Assembly (NCBI GenBank): GCA_016789365.1 | Contig: JAEURH010000036.1 | Coordinates: 1 to 32,249 of the forward strand | Direction of reading: 5' to 3' | Length of the DNA stretch: 32,249 nucleotides | DNA from: Anaerolineales bacterium | GTDB lineage: Bacteria > Chloroflexota > Anaerolineae > Anaerolineales > Villigracilaceae | Translations under genes and position numbers: made by a program | Shown: positions 1-7,419 of the stretch, in pieces | Numbering within the stretch: the stretch's first letter is position 1 | How the letters are laid out: each line of letters opens with the position of its first letter | The notes under the pieces: generated by a model | Databases searched by the model: none | What the model was told of the DNA's origin: nothing | Seen by the model: the letters and a program-made list of their open reading frames with translations, nothing else

Positions 1-489
1 AACAGTGGCACGACCGCCACACAAGTTTTACAACACATCCGCAGAGATTCAAACATCACAGTTTTTACGAATAACGTCAGTGCTGTGATGGAATTGGGAA
101 ATCCGGGCTTTCATTATTTTTTGATTGGAGGAGAATTTCAACCTCGTTCAAACTCTATTGCTGGGCGCTTCGCTCTCGACAATTTAGGCTTGGTCTATGC
201 TAACAAAACGATTCTTGGCGTAGACGGTATCTCTCTCAAACATGGTTGTACAGTCCCCACCAATGCTGAGGCAGAAGTGGTGCGTAAAATGATTGAACGT
301 ACAAAAGGTTCTATCATCATCGCCGCAGACTATAGTAAATGGGGCGTGGTTTCCAATTTTCAAATTGCAAATATAGATGAAGTTGACAAACTTATTTCAG
401 ACGATAAACTAGATTCATCTGCTTTAGAGGCATTAGAAGAACATAATATCGAAACTTTAATTGCTTCATCCACACCAGTGATGGCATAG
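1..489 (+). CDS. DeoR-family transcriptional regulator, C-terminal sensor domain (5' end outside window)
   Basis: The open frame runs in from the left edge and ends at the TAG at 487-489. Only the effector-binding half is present. It starts with a phosphate-loop motif (N-S-G-T-T-A-T), then V-F-T-N-N, then a G-G-E-F segment, which are typical of the DeoR/GlpR C-terminal fold. Members of this family normally have an N-terminal winged helix and sense phosphorylated sugars or related phospho-metabolites. The helix-turn-helix part lies upstream and cannot be seen. The gene is 14 nt upstream of the metallophosphoesterase on the same strand, so it is probably the local regulator of the catabolic cluster at 504-9967. 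A phosphorylated effector would fit the kinases and phosphoesterase in that cluster, but this is an inference. Confidence 0.85.
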   Translation, partial: NSGTTATQVLQHIRRDSNITVFTNNVSAVMELGNPGFHYFLIGGEFQPRSNSIAGRFALDNLGLVYANKTILGVDGISLKHGCTVPTNAEAEVVRKMIERTKGSIIIAADYSKWGVVSNFQIANIDEVDKLISDDKLDSSALEALEEHNIETLIASSTPVMA

Positions 490-503
490 AGACTTGGAGA
501 AAC

Positions 504-1499
504 ATGTCTTTCTTTTCAAAGAAACCCCAAAAAAATCCAACCCGTTTATTCTTCGCAACGGATATTCATGGCTCTGAACGCACGTTTCGTAAGTTTATTA
601 ACGCTGGAAAATTTTACGAAGTCAATGTTATCGTCATGGGTGGCGATATTCAAGGCAAGTTGATGATTCCGATTATTAAAGAATCAAACGGGCATCATCG
701 CGCCACTGTGCAAGGTCGTGTAGAACATTTGACAACCGAAGAAGAATTGAAAGCATTAACTTCTAAATTGGATATTCTCGGCTTTTATCACAAAGTGATG
801 GAAGAAGATGAATTCAAAAGTTTACAAGCCGACCCGAAAGCCGTGGAAGCATTATTCAATGAATTAGCCAAACAAAAATTAATCAATTGGGTTAATTTAG
901 CAGAAGAACGTTTGAAAGGCACAGGCATTAAGTGCTTTGTCACTGGTGGGAATGATGATGAATGGGAAGTATTGAATGTGATGAAGAAAGAACCGACAGA
1001 ATCTTTCTTCGCTTGTGAAAATGAAATGGTGTTCATAGATGATGCTCACTCGATGATTTCGGTTGGCATTAGCACACCGACTCCATGGAAAACTCCGCGT
1101 GAAGTTTCGGAAGAAGAATTAGGAAAATTAATTGAAGAGATGGCATTAAAAGTGCCTAATATGAACAAGGCGATTTTTAACTTCCATGACCCGCCAAAAG
1201 ATTCGACATTAGATACATGTCCGATGTTGGATTGGGATAAAGATCCCCCTGAGCAAATTGTTCAAGGTGGGCAACCAGTTCTCCACGGCGCAGGAAGCGT
1301 AGCAGTCCGCGAGGCGATTGAAAAATATAAACCCATGCTTGGGCTTCATGGTCATATTCATGAATCTCAATCGGTTGCGAAACTTGGTAGAACCACTTGT
1401 ATCAACCCCGGCAGTGAATATGCTGAAGGTATATTGCGCGGTTGTTTGGTGACGTTTGTTGATGGTGAAGTGTTAGGCTATCAGATGACGAGTGGATAA
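504..1499 (+). CDS. calcineurin-like metallophosphoesterase
   Basis: A 331-residue protein with the dinuclear-metal phosphoesterase motifs in order: D20-x-H22 (ATDIHG), G-G-D48, G-G-N150-D, H228 in an N-F-H-D-P-P context, and H282-G-H284-I-H286 near the C-terminus. It has no signal peptide, so it should be cytoplasmic. The substrate is unknown. The start ATG has GGAG about 4 nt upstream. The gene sits between the DeoR-type regulator and a permease at the head of the catabolic cluster, and may remove phosphate from an intermediate made by the kinases encoded downstream. An insert of about 90 residues between the GGD and GND motifs is longer than in small phosphoesterases and may shape substrate choice. 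The family call is secure; the role is inferred from context only. Confidence 0.85.
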   Translation: MSFFSKKPQKNPTRLFFATDIHGSERTFRKFINAGKFYEVNVIVMGGDIQGKLMIPIIKESNGHHRATVQGRVEHLTTEEELKALTSKLDILGFYHKVMEEDEFKSLQADPKAVEALFNELAKQKLINWVNLAEERLKGTGIKCFVTGGNDDEWEVLNVMKKEPTESFFACENEMVFIDDAHSMISVGISTPTPWKTPREVSEEELGKLIEEMALKVPNMNKAIFNFHDPPKDSTLDTCPMLDWDKDPPEQIVQGGQPVLHGAGSVAVREAIEKYKPMLGLHGHIHESQSVAKLGRTTCINPGSEYAEGILRGCLVTFVDGEVLGYQMTSG

Positions 1500-1511
1500 C
1501 AATTTTGGAGT

Positions 1512-1593
1512 CAAGTAACTTGTTACTTGGTAAGGAGGTGGCTGATTCGTAAGATAAAGTTTTCACAAATGGGGATGAGCTTTTGCTCATTTT
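1512..1593. repeat. two small intergenic hairpins between phosphoesterase and permease genes
   Basis: An 18-nt perfect inverted repeat (CAAGTAAC-TT-GTTACTTG, 1512-1529) is followed at 1575-1590 by ATGAGC-TTTT-GCTCAT and a short run of T. The second is a weak terminator-like stem with only six pairs. A strong Shine-Dalgarno-like AAGGAGGTG lies between them at about 1532-1540, but no convincing reading frame follows it. Partial termination or processing between the two genes is possible. Confidence 0.4.
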
Positions 1594-1630
1594 GAAATAT
1601 AAAATTTGATTTTCAAATAAAGGAGAATGT

Positions 1631-3259
1631 ATGGCTACTGCAACTGCAAAACCAGAAGTCTTTACTCGAAAAGCCTCCGGGCTTGTACGTGTGATGTCTC
1701 CATTTTCAGCCTTCGTCTATAACATTTTGACGATGGGTCTGATTTTCCCCTGGACGTATTTGTGGGCACCAGGCGCATTGCCTGGCGGCAAACTCGTTTG
1801 GGGTATTTTGTTAGCAATGGCAATCGAAATTCCGATTGCGCTTGTTTATGTTTGGTTATCCACCGCACTTCCACGTTCCGGTGGTGACTATGTTTTCCAA
1901 AGCCGTGTGTTTGGTGGCGGTGTGGCGTTTACCGTTGTCATGTCCGGTTATGTGATTTGGATTTTGCAATGGGTTGCCCTTTCAGGCTGGCTACTTTCGT
2001 ATCTTGGATTCGCTCCGCTCTTCCTCGGGCTTGGAGCAACGATGAGTAACGCGGCTCTCACTGGACTGGGAATTTGGTTCACCACCTCAAACGGAATCAT
2101 TATCACCAGCATTTTGAATGCCTTTGTTGCTATGATGATTCTCATCAGCGGTTTCAAAAATTACGTCCGCTTTCAAAATGTGATGATTGTCGGTACATTG
2201 CTTGCCTTTTTCACAATGTTAATTGTGTTATTTATGGGCAACCCTACTGCTTCTGCCGCACGGCTTGATGCGTTCGCATTGGCAATCAGCGGCGTAGAAA
2301 ACTTTGTGCAAACCGCACGCGATGCAACTACCGCCGCAGGTGTAGATTTGAATCCGCCATTTAGTCTGATTGCAACAATTTTAGTTGCACCCATTGCATG
2401 GACTTCACTACAATGGGCAACTTATTCTGCTCAACAAAATGGTGAAATCAAAAATGCGCGTTCCTTCAAAGACCAAATGTTTATCATTGTTGGCTCATTA
2501 ATCTTTGCTGGCGTATTACTTGCTGTGCTTGCCTTTGCCTTAGAAAAAGCAGTCGGCACAGAATTTTTGTATATTGCTGGTGCAGGTTACTGGCTTGGGC
2601 TTGGCGAAGCATTAATCTCAGGCTTCTATTTATGGCCCAATATGATTGCCGTAGCATTAGCCGCCAATCCATTAATTGTGTTCATTATTGGTCTCGGTTA
2701 CATTTTGAACTCACATCAAATCGTGCATAACTGCTACATCGGCATGACTCGTGTGATGGTTGCTATGTCACTTGACCGCTTGCTCCCCGAATGGATTAGT
2801 CAAGTAGATGAAAAACGACACACACCTGCTAATGCGCATTGGGCGTACTTCATTGCTAGCATCCCAGTCATTTTGCTTTACAACATGCATCCCGGCTGGG
2901 TAGGTCTCACACTTGGTGTGACCTTTGCTTGTGGTTATGTCTTCGTTATCACATGTCTTGCTGGTGCATTGCTTCCATATCGCGCCAAAGATGTATACGA
3001 ATCATCACCGGGCGCGGCGTATAAAGTCGGTGGCATTCCACTTGTCACTATTCTTGGTGGCTTAGGCTTCCTCCTCGGTAGCGGAATGCTCTTCCTGTTC
3101 ATGTTTGATGCTCGGCTTGGCTTAACAAGTGCGTTAGCCTATCAAGTTGTATTTGGCATATTACTTGTTTCAGCCATTTGGTATTTCATTGCCAAGAATG
3201 CACAAAAATCCAAAGGCATCAACGTAGATTACGCTTTCAAGGAAATTCCGCCAGAATAA
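1631..3259 (+). CDS. APC-superfamily amino acid/amine permease
   Basis: A 542-residue, strongly hydrophobic protein with about 12 predicted membrane segments. The first segment region contains the APC-type unwound-helix pattern (hydrophobic stretch, then P-R-S-G-G-D-Y after the second helix), which is typical of amino acid-polyamine-organocation carriers. AAGGAG lies just upstream of the ATG. The length is within the usual 450-550 for the superfamily. The substrate cannot be read from the sequence. The position between a phosphoesterase and a choline-kinase-like gene, in a cluster with demethylating enzymes, suggests an amine, a betaine or an amino acid derivative. The gene is followed by two hairpin repeats (3273-3381), so the downstream gene may be transcribed at a different level. 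Confidence 0.85.
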   Translation: MATATAKPEVFTRKASGLVRVMSPFSAFVYNILTMGLIFPWTYLWAPGALPGGKLVWGILLAMAIEIPIALVYVWLSTALPRSGGDYVFQSRVFGGGVAFTVVMSGYVIWILQWVALSGWLLSYLGFAPLFLGLGATMSNAALTGLGIWFTTSNGIIITSILNAFVAMMILISGFKNYVRFQNVMIVGTLLAFFTMLIVLFMGNPTASAARLDAFALAISGVENFVQTARDATTAAGVDLNPPFSLIATILVAPIAWTSLQWATYSAQQNGEIKNARSFKDQMFIIVGSLIFAGVLLAVLAFALEKAVGTEFLYIAGAGYWLGLGEALISGFYLWPNMIAVALAANPLIVFIIGLGYILNSHQIVHNCYIGMTRVMVAMSLDRLLPEWISQVDEKRHTPANAHWAYFIASIPVILLYNMHPGWVGLTLGVTFACGYVFVITCLAGALLPYRAKDVYESSPGAAYKVGGIPLVTILGGLGFLLGSGMLFLFMFDARLGLTSALAYQVVFGILLVSAIWYFIAKNAQKSKGINVDYAFKEIPPE

Positions 3260-3272
3260 AATTTCTTTCTTT

Positions 3273-3320
3273 CCCTCACCCCCAACCCCTCTCCCATTGG
3301 GAGAGGGGCAGGGGTGAGGG
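3273..3320. repeat. inverted repeat, CCCTCACCCC / GGGGTGAGGG family, full copy
   Basis: Two C-rich and G-rich arms of 22-23 nt (3273-3295 and 3299-3320) face each other across a 3-nt loop just after the permease gene. A shorter relative with the same left arm lies at 29691-29728 between rpsP and khpA. The two copies in one window show it is a dispersed intergenic repeat of the REP/miniature-element type. Confidence 0.8.
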
Positions 3321-3350
3321 CGAATTAGCATTTATTTGTAAATAAGAATT

Positions 3351-3381
3351 ATGTAGGTCGCGTTTCAAACGTGACCTACAT
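3351..3381. repeat. inverted repeat ATGTAGGTCRCGTTT
   Basis: Arms of 15 nt (3351-3365 and 3367-3381) match with one mismatch around a single central base. It lies 24 nt upstream of the kinase start codon. It looks like a second family of palindromic intergenic repeat; an operator role is not excluded. Confidence 0.7.
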
Positions 3382-3404
3382 CTGCTTTCAACTCAGGAGC
3401 AACA

Positions 3405-4304
3405 ATGGCAATCATTGATGAAGCCGTAAAAAAAATTGACGATTGGCGTGGCAAAAATATTTCCATTCATCCGCTTTCGGGCGGGCTTACCAACACCAAC
3501 TACAAAATTGAAGTAGATGGCAAGCCATATTTTGTGCGCGTGCCAGGCGCAAGCACTGATTTACTTGCCATTGACCGTAACAATGAGTATCACAATACCA
3601 AAGCCGCTAGTCAAGCAGGTGTTGCTCCACAAGTTTTGTATCACTTGCCTGAATACAATGTGATGGTGATTGAATTTATCAACGGCAAAACGATGTCGAA
3701 AGAATCGTTGAACGAAAAAGGAATGCCAACGCGCATGGCGCACGCGATTAAGAAATTGAATCAAGGTCCGCGCTTCTTACTTGACTTCAACATGTTTCGG
3801 CTCACGGAATATTATCTTAGCCTGTGCAGTGACCGTGCTATCAAAATCCCTGATGGATACACAGAACGCATGGAAACAGTCAAACGCATTGAACAGGCGA
3901 TGAATGTTAAACCTTTAGCAACTGTTCCATGCAATAATGATTTATTAGCAGAAAATTACATTGACGATGGTCAGCAATTATGGTTAATTGATTATGAATA
4001 CAGCGGAAACAACGACCCAACTTTTGAACTTGGAAATACCTGTCAAGAAATGCAGTTTAATGATGAACAAATTGCCGAAGTATGTTCGGCATATTTTGGC
4101 GAAGCCAAACCAAATATGATTGCCCGCATGAAATTAAATATGATTATGTCTGACGTGGGTTGGGGATTGTGGGCGGCGATTCAAGCCAGCATCTCCACCA
4201 TTGATTTTGATTTTTGGGGTTGGGCAATCGAACGCTGGGGCAGAGCCGTAGAAAAAATGGATTCGGACGAGTTTGAGAAGTGGTTAGTGGAAGTAGCGAA
4301 GTAA
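3405..4304 (+). CDS. choline/ethanolamine-kinase-like phosphotransferase (APH/LicA fold)
   Basis: A 299-residue protein of the aminoglycoside-phosphotransferase/choline kinase fold. Visible motifs are a glycine-rich nucleotide loop (GGLTNTNYK, 26-34), the Brenner-type catalytic segment N177-N178-D179 through N184, and the metal-binding D196 in I-D-Y-E-Y-S-G, followed by N-N-D-P-x-x-E-L-G-N. The catalytic segment has Asn where LicA and choline kinases usually have His before N-D-L. The likely reaction is ATP-dependent phosphorylation of an amino alcohol such as choline or ethanolamine, but the true substrate is unproven. GGAG precedes the ATG. The stop codon falls inside the first unit of the 8-bp repeat array that starts the four-helix-bundle element. 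Confidence 0.8.
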   Translation: MAIIDEAVKKIDDWRGKNISIHPLSGGLTNTNYKIEVDGKPYFVRVPGASTDLLAIDRNNEYHNTKAASQAGVAPQVLYHLPEYNVMVIEFINGKTMSKESLNEKGMPTRMAHAIKKLNQGPRFLLDFNMFRLTEYYLSLCSDRAIKIPDGYTERMETVKRIEQAMNVKPLATVPCNNDLLAENYIDDGQQLWLIDYEYSGNNDPTFELGNTCQEMQFNDEQIAEVCSAYFGEAKPNMIARMKLNMIMSDVGWGLWAAIQASISTIDFDFWGWAIERWGRAVEKMDSDEFEKWLVEVAK

Positions 4305-4340
4305 ACAAATAGACAGGTAAACAAGTAGACAGGTAAACAT
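4301..4340 (+). repeat. left octamer array, five units of GTARACAR type
   Basis: Units in order are GTAAACAA, ATAGACAG, GTAAACAA, GTAGACAG and GTAAACAT, with no spacer. The first unit includes the kinase stop codon (TAA at 4302-4304). The last supplies the A and T of the ATG start codon of the four-helix-bundle gene. Confidence 0.9.
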
Positions 4341-4827
4341 GTCAGAGAAAAAACCTTTATACCAATCTCCCGGTGAAAAAGGGAAACGTGGCTTTGAAGA
4401 TTTGGAATGCTATCAATTGGCATTGGAAGCCATGGCAAAGATACATGCTTTTTCAGAGACTTTGCCTGCCAAAGAAAAGTATGATTTGTATTCTCAAATT
4501 CGCCGTGCCTCAAAAGGTGTAACTGGCAATATCGCTGAGGCTTATGGTCGTTATCATTATTTAGATAGCTTGCATTATTACTCTATTGCGCGTGGAGAAT
4601 TAAACGAAACATTAGCAAAATTAATTGACGCGCGAGTTTTGGAATACATAAATCAAACTGAATTTGAAGAACTTTATAAACTCATAAGACAAACAGAACA
4701 AACATTGAATGGATTTATGTCTTTTGTGCGCCGTCAACGCGCAGGCTCGCAAGAATATGGTGATAAGAAATTAAGAGAAGAACAAACAGAATATGAAATT
4801 GAAATTGATGAAAATGGCGAAAGGTAG
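4339..4827 (+). CDS. four-helix bundle protein (23S rRNA intervening-sequence protein family)
   Basis: A 162-residue protein. After about 17 residues the core begins with the family opening (G-F-E-D-L-E-C-Y-Q-L-A). It continues with Q-I-R-R-A-S-x-G-V-T-G-N-I-A-E-A-Y-G-R near residues 54-72, which is the hallmark of the S23/IVP family, and with two further amphipathic helices. The tail from about 140 is charged (Glu/Lys-rich) and probably disordered. Members fold as four-helix bundles that assemble as pentamers; in ribosomal intervening sequences their role is unknown, and the related Avd binds nucleic acid. This gene is not in an rRNA. Its ATG is part of the left octamer array and no clear ribosome-binding site precedes it, although AGACAGG lies nearby. 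Function is unknown; nucleic-acid binding is inferred. Confidence 0.85.
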   Translation: MSEKKPLYQSPGEKGKRGFEDLECYQLALEAMAKIHAFSETLPAKEKYDLYSQIRRASKGVTGNIAEAYGRYHYLDSLHYYSIARGELNETLAKLIDARVLEYINQTEFEELYKLIRQTEQTLNGFMSFVRRQRAGSQEYGDKKLREEQTEYEIEIDENGER

Positions 4828-4855
4828 AAAATTATATAAGGAAACAGGAGTGAAC

Positions 4856-4887
4856 TTGTATACCTGTATACTTGTTTTCTTGTCTAC
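4856..4887 (-). repeat. right octamer array, four units in reverse orientation
   Basis: On the + strand the units read TTGTATAC, CTGTATAC, TTGTTTTC and TTGTCTAC, the reverse complement of the left-array type (GTADACAR). The arms would pair imperfectly across the gene at the DNA or RNA level. The array ends at the ribosome-binding site of the flavoprotein. Confidence 0.85.
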
Positions 4888-4898
4888 CTCCGAAGGAG
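4888..4898. promoter_or_regulatory. palindromic ribosome-binding site of the flavoprotein gene
   Basis: CTCCGAAGGAG forms a 4-bp stem with a 3-nt loop that holds the GGAG Shine-Dalgarno sequence, 4 nt upstream of the ATG at 4903. The same core occurs in the hairpin at 20969-20981. The stem is short, so any effect on translation would be modest. Confidence 0.35.
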
Positions 4899-4902
4899 AT
4901 AA

Positions 4903-7326
4903 ATGAAGAGTCAAGCAGAAATCGTAGTTATCGGCGGGGGAATTTATGGGGCGCAAGTTGCATATCATCTTGCAAAGTTTGGGAAGAAAGATGTAGTTAT
5001 TGTTGAAAAAGGCGAAATTGCAAGTGGTGAGTCATCCCACGCGGCTGGGCTTGTGACTCAATTTGCCACGTCACAAGCAATGCTTCGTTTTCGTATGTAT
5101 AGCATTGAGTTATATAGCGAACTCGGTTTATTCAATCATGTAGGGAGTTTGAGAGTCGCGTCAAGCAAAGAGCAATTGCTGGAAATGGAAAGAAGCGTGA
5201 GCCGCGCGAAGGCATTAGGCTTGGATTGTGAAATTATCACGCCAGAAGAATCTTTGAAAATCATGCCGCAACTTTCTAAAAAAGATTTATATGGTGGCAT
5301 TTATCTTCCGCGTGATGGGCAACTTGACCCATATACAGTTACCACTTCAATGGTGAAATTTGCAAAAGAACTTGGCGTAGAAGTTTATACAAACACGCGC
5401 GTCACTGGAATCAAATTATCAGCCAAAGGAGAGATTGAGGCTGTGCAAACAGATAAGGGCGAGATTCGATGCGAGATTATTGTCAATGCGGCGGGAATGT
5501 GGGCACCACGCATCGCCGCAATGGCTGGGTTGCAAATCCCAACCACCCCAGTTGACCATCAACATATTGCATTGCGTGCTGTGCCTGGGCATGAATTTGC
5601 TCCGAATACACCTTGCTTGCGTGACCCTGATAACTTAGTTTACATGCGTCAAGAAGCGGGTGGATTGGTGATTGGCGGTTATGAACCAAATCCGTTGCCG
5701 CGTTGGATTGATGGCGCGCCGTGGGAACATGGTTCTAAAAGTTTCCCCGGTGATTTTGACCAATTTGAAATGTTGCTTGAAGGTGCGATTCGTCGTTTGC
5801 CATTTTTAGAACAGGCAGGCATTATTACTTTGGTTCGTCATCCTGGTGCATACACACCTGATTGTCAGCCATTGCTTGGACCAATGGCGGGTGTAAAAGG
5901 CATGTGGATGTTGGCGGGCATGTCTTTGAATGGTTATGGTGGCGCGGGTGGCATGGGCAAGTTGATGGCGGAATGGATTATTGATGGCGAAGCACCGATT
6001 GATGTCTATGGTTATCGCGCGACTCGTTTTGGAAATTATTATTCCGATTTCAATTATGCCGCTGAACGAACAGTCGAAGCAGTCAAATATTATTATCGCA
6101 TGAAATTTCCACATGATGAAAGTGAAGCAGGCAGACCGTATCGCACGAGTCCTGTTCATTATCGTTTGATTGAAAATGGCGCAGTGTTTGGTGAAAAATT
6201 TGGTTGGGAACGTGTTAACTATTATGATAAAGAATCGCGCCGCATGGGTGAAGACCAACGTCTGTGGGGTTGGAATAAACCTCCATACTTTGAGCGTATG
6301 CGACTCGAACATAATTCCACGCGTGAAGGCGTAACTTTATTTGACTTAACTTCATTTGGAAAAATTGAAGTTAAGGGAAAAGGTGCATTGCCGTTATTGC
6401 AAAGATTAACCGACAGCAATATTGATAAACCAGTTGGCAGTGCAATTTATACACAATTCTTAAATAAAAATGGCGGCATTGAATCTGATTTAACGGTCAC
6501 TCGCTTGGGTGAAGAATATTTCTGGGTGATTACTGGCTCAGGTTTTATTGCCAACGATTTAGCTCGCATTCAAATGTATGTAGATGAAAATGATGGTTAC
6601 GTTTCGATTCGTGACATCACACAAGAGTTTGCTTGTCTGGCACTGTGGGGACCAAAATCTCGCGATGTGCTAAAGAAAATTACAAGCAGTGACATTTCAA
6701 ACGAAGCGCATCCTTACTTGACCACGAAACTGATTCTGATTAACGGAACGAAGGTTTACGCCCAGAGAGTCAGCTATGCAGGTGAGCTTGGCTGGGAACT
6801 TTACATTCCAAATAACCGTGCCACAATGGTTTGGGATTTGTTAGTAGAAGCAGGCAAAGAGTTTAACTTACAACTCGGTGGCTACAAAGTGCTTGACCCA
6901 CTTCGTTTGGAAAAAGGATTCAAATATTTCACAACAGATTTAACACCAACAACAACTCCTTATGAAGCAGGTTTAGGATTTTGTGTTGATTTAAACAAAG
7001 GTGATTTTATTGGACGAGATGCTTTGGTTAAACAAAAAGCAGAAGGATTACGAAGAAAACTTTGTACATTGGTCTTGACTGGCACTGATGAATTTGTTCA
7101 AATCTATGGTGGTGAGGCGGTTTATCATGAAAATAAATTAGTCACTCGTGTGCGTAGTGGTGGCTATGGATTCACTGTCAAGAAAAATATCCTTTATGCT
7201 TTCTTGCCGATTGAATTAGCAAAACAAGGTACCCTCCTTAAAGTAGAGTTAATTGAAGGCATGTATGATGCAGAAGTGACTCCTTCTGTATTATTCGACC
7301 CGAAAGGCGAAAAGACTCGTGCATAA
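4903..7326 (+). CDS. dimethylglycine/sarcosine-dehydrogenase-like FAD oxidoreductase with GcvT folate domain
   Basis: An 807-residue two-module protein. Residues 1-380 form a DAO-type FAD domain with the dinucleotide motif G-G-G-I-Y-G (11-16) and H46 in G-E-S-S-H-A-A-G-L, the position where dimethylglycine and sarcosine dehydrogenases bind FAD covalently. From about 440 to the end is an aminomethyltransferase (GcvT)-like domain, including T-D-L-T-P and Y-E-A-G-L-G-F segments near the folate site. The expected chemistry is oxidative N-demethylation with transfer of the one-carbon unit to tetrahydrofolate. The length fits the eukaryotic and bacterial DMGDH architecture. AAGGAGAT precedes the ATG. 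The neighbouring MttB-family gene supports methylated-amine catabolism; the exact substrate is not determined. Confidence 0.88.
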   Translation: MKSQAEIVVIGGGIYGAQVAYHLAKFGKKDVVIVEKGEIASGESSHAAGLVTQFATSQAMLRFRMYSIELYSELGLFNHVGSLRVASSKEQLLEMERSVSRAKALGLDCEIITPEESLKIMPQLSKKDLYGGIYLPRDGQLDPYTVTTSMVKFAKELGVEVYTNTRVTGIKLSAKGEIEAVQTDKGEIRCEIIVNAAGMWAPRIAAMAGLQIPTTPVDHQHIALRAVPGHEFAPNTPCLRDPDNLVYMRQEAGGLVIGGYEPNPLPRWIDGAPWEHGSKSFPGDFDQFEMLLEGAIRRLPFLEQAGIITLVRHPGAYTPDCQPLLGPMAGVKGMWMLAGMSLNGYGGAGGMGKLMAEWIIDGEAPIDVYGYRATRFGNYYSDFNYAAERTVEAVKYYYRMKFPHDESEAGRPYRTSPVHYRLIENGAVFGEKFGWERVNYYDKESRRMGEDQRLWGWNKPPYFERMRLEHNSTREGVTLFDLTSFGKIEVKGKGALPLLQRLTDSNIDKPVGSAIYTQFLNKNGGIESDLTVTRLGEEYFWVITGSGFIANDLARIQMYVDENDGYVSIRDITQEFACLALWGPKSRDVLKKITSSDISNEAHPYLTTKLILINGTKVYAQRVSYAGELGWELYIPNNRATMVWDLLVEAGKEFNLQLGGYKVLDPLRLEKGFKYFTTDLTPTTTPYEAGLGFCVDLNKGDFIGRDALVKQKAEGLRRKLCTLVLTGTDEFVQIYGGEAVYHENKLVTRVRSGGYGFTVKKNILYAFLPIELAKQGTLLKVELIEGMYDAEVTPSVLFDPKGEKTRA

Positions 7327-7333
7327 AAACTTT

Positions 7334-7411
7334 TTAACCACAAAGGGAACAAAGTGTCACAAAGGAAAAGATTTAAAAACTTTGTGTTCCTTTGTGACAC
7401 TTCGTGGTGAA
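7334..7411. repeat. inverted repeat of the CCACAAAG/CACAGAG type
   Basis: The left arm (about 7334-7368) and right arm (about 7380-7411) share ACCAC and AAGTGTCACAAAGGAA in inverted orientation, with an 8-10 nt insertion in the left arm. It fills the gap between the flavoprotein and PfkB-fold genes. A relative with CACAGAG arms is at 22384-22468. Confidence 0.75.
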
Positions 7412-7419
7412 TTAAACTT

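Larger units (their letters stand above)
4301..4887 (+). mobile_element. candidate four-helix-bundle element bounded by inverted octamer arrays
   Basis: The unit consists of a left array of five 8-bp units (4301-4340), one small gene (4339-4827) and a right array of four units in reverse orientation (4856-4887). It fits exactly between the stop codon of the kinase and the ribosome-binding site of the flavoprotein, as though inserted into an operon junction. It contains no transposase or reverse transcriptase. The encoded protein family is the one found in intervening sequences of 23S rRNA genes and is related to Avd of diversity-generating retroelements. Mobility is inferred from layout only; no empty site is available for comparison. 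Confidence 0.55.

Noticed and set aside
1531-1545. Strong Shine-Dalgarno sequence as evidence for a small gene at 1531-1620
   Set aside because: No start codon at suitable spacing opens a frame of useful length.
4301-4887. CRISPR array or diversity-generating retroelement
   Set aside because: The octamers have no spacers between them. No reverse transcriptase and no template/variable repeat pair is present, so the Avd-like protein alone does not make a retroelement.
5806-6312. 168-codon open frame on the - strand within the flavoprotein gene
   Set aside because: It lies wholly inside the well-supported DMGDH-like gene, has no recognisable motif and is rich in Ile, Thr and His, as expected for an antisense shadow.
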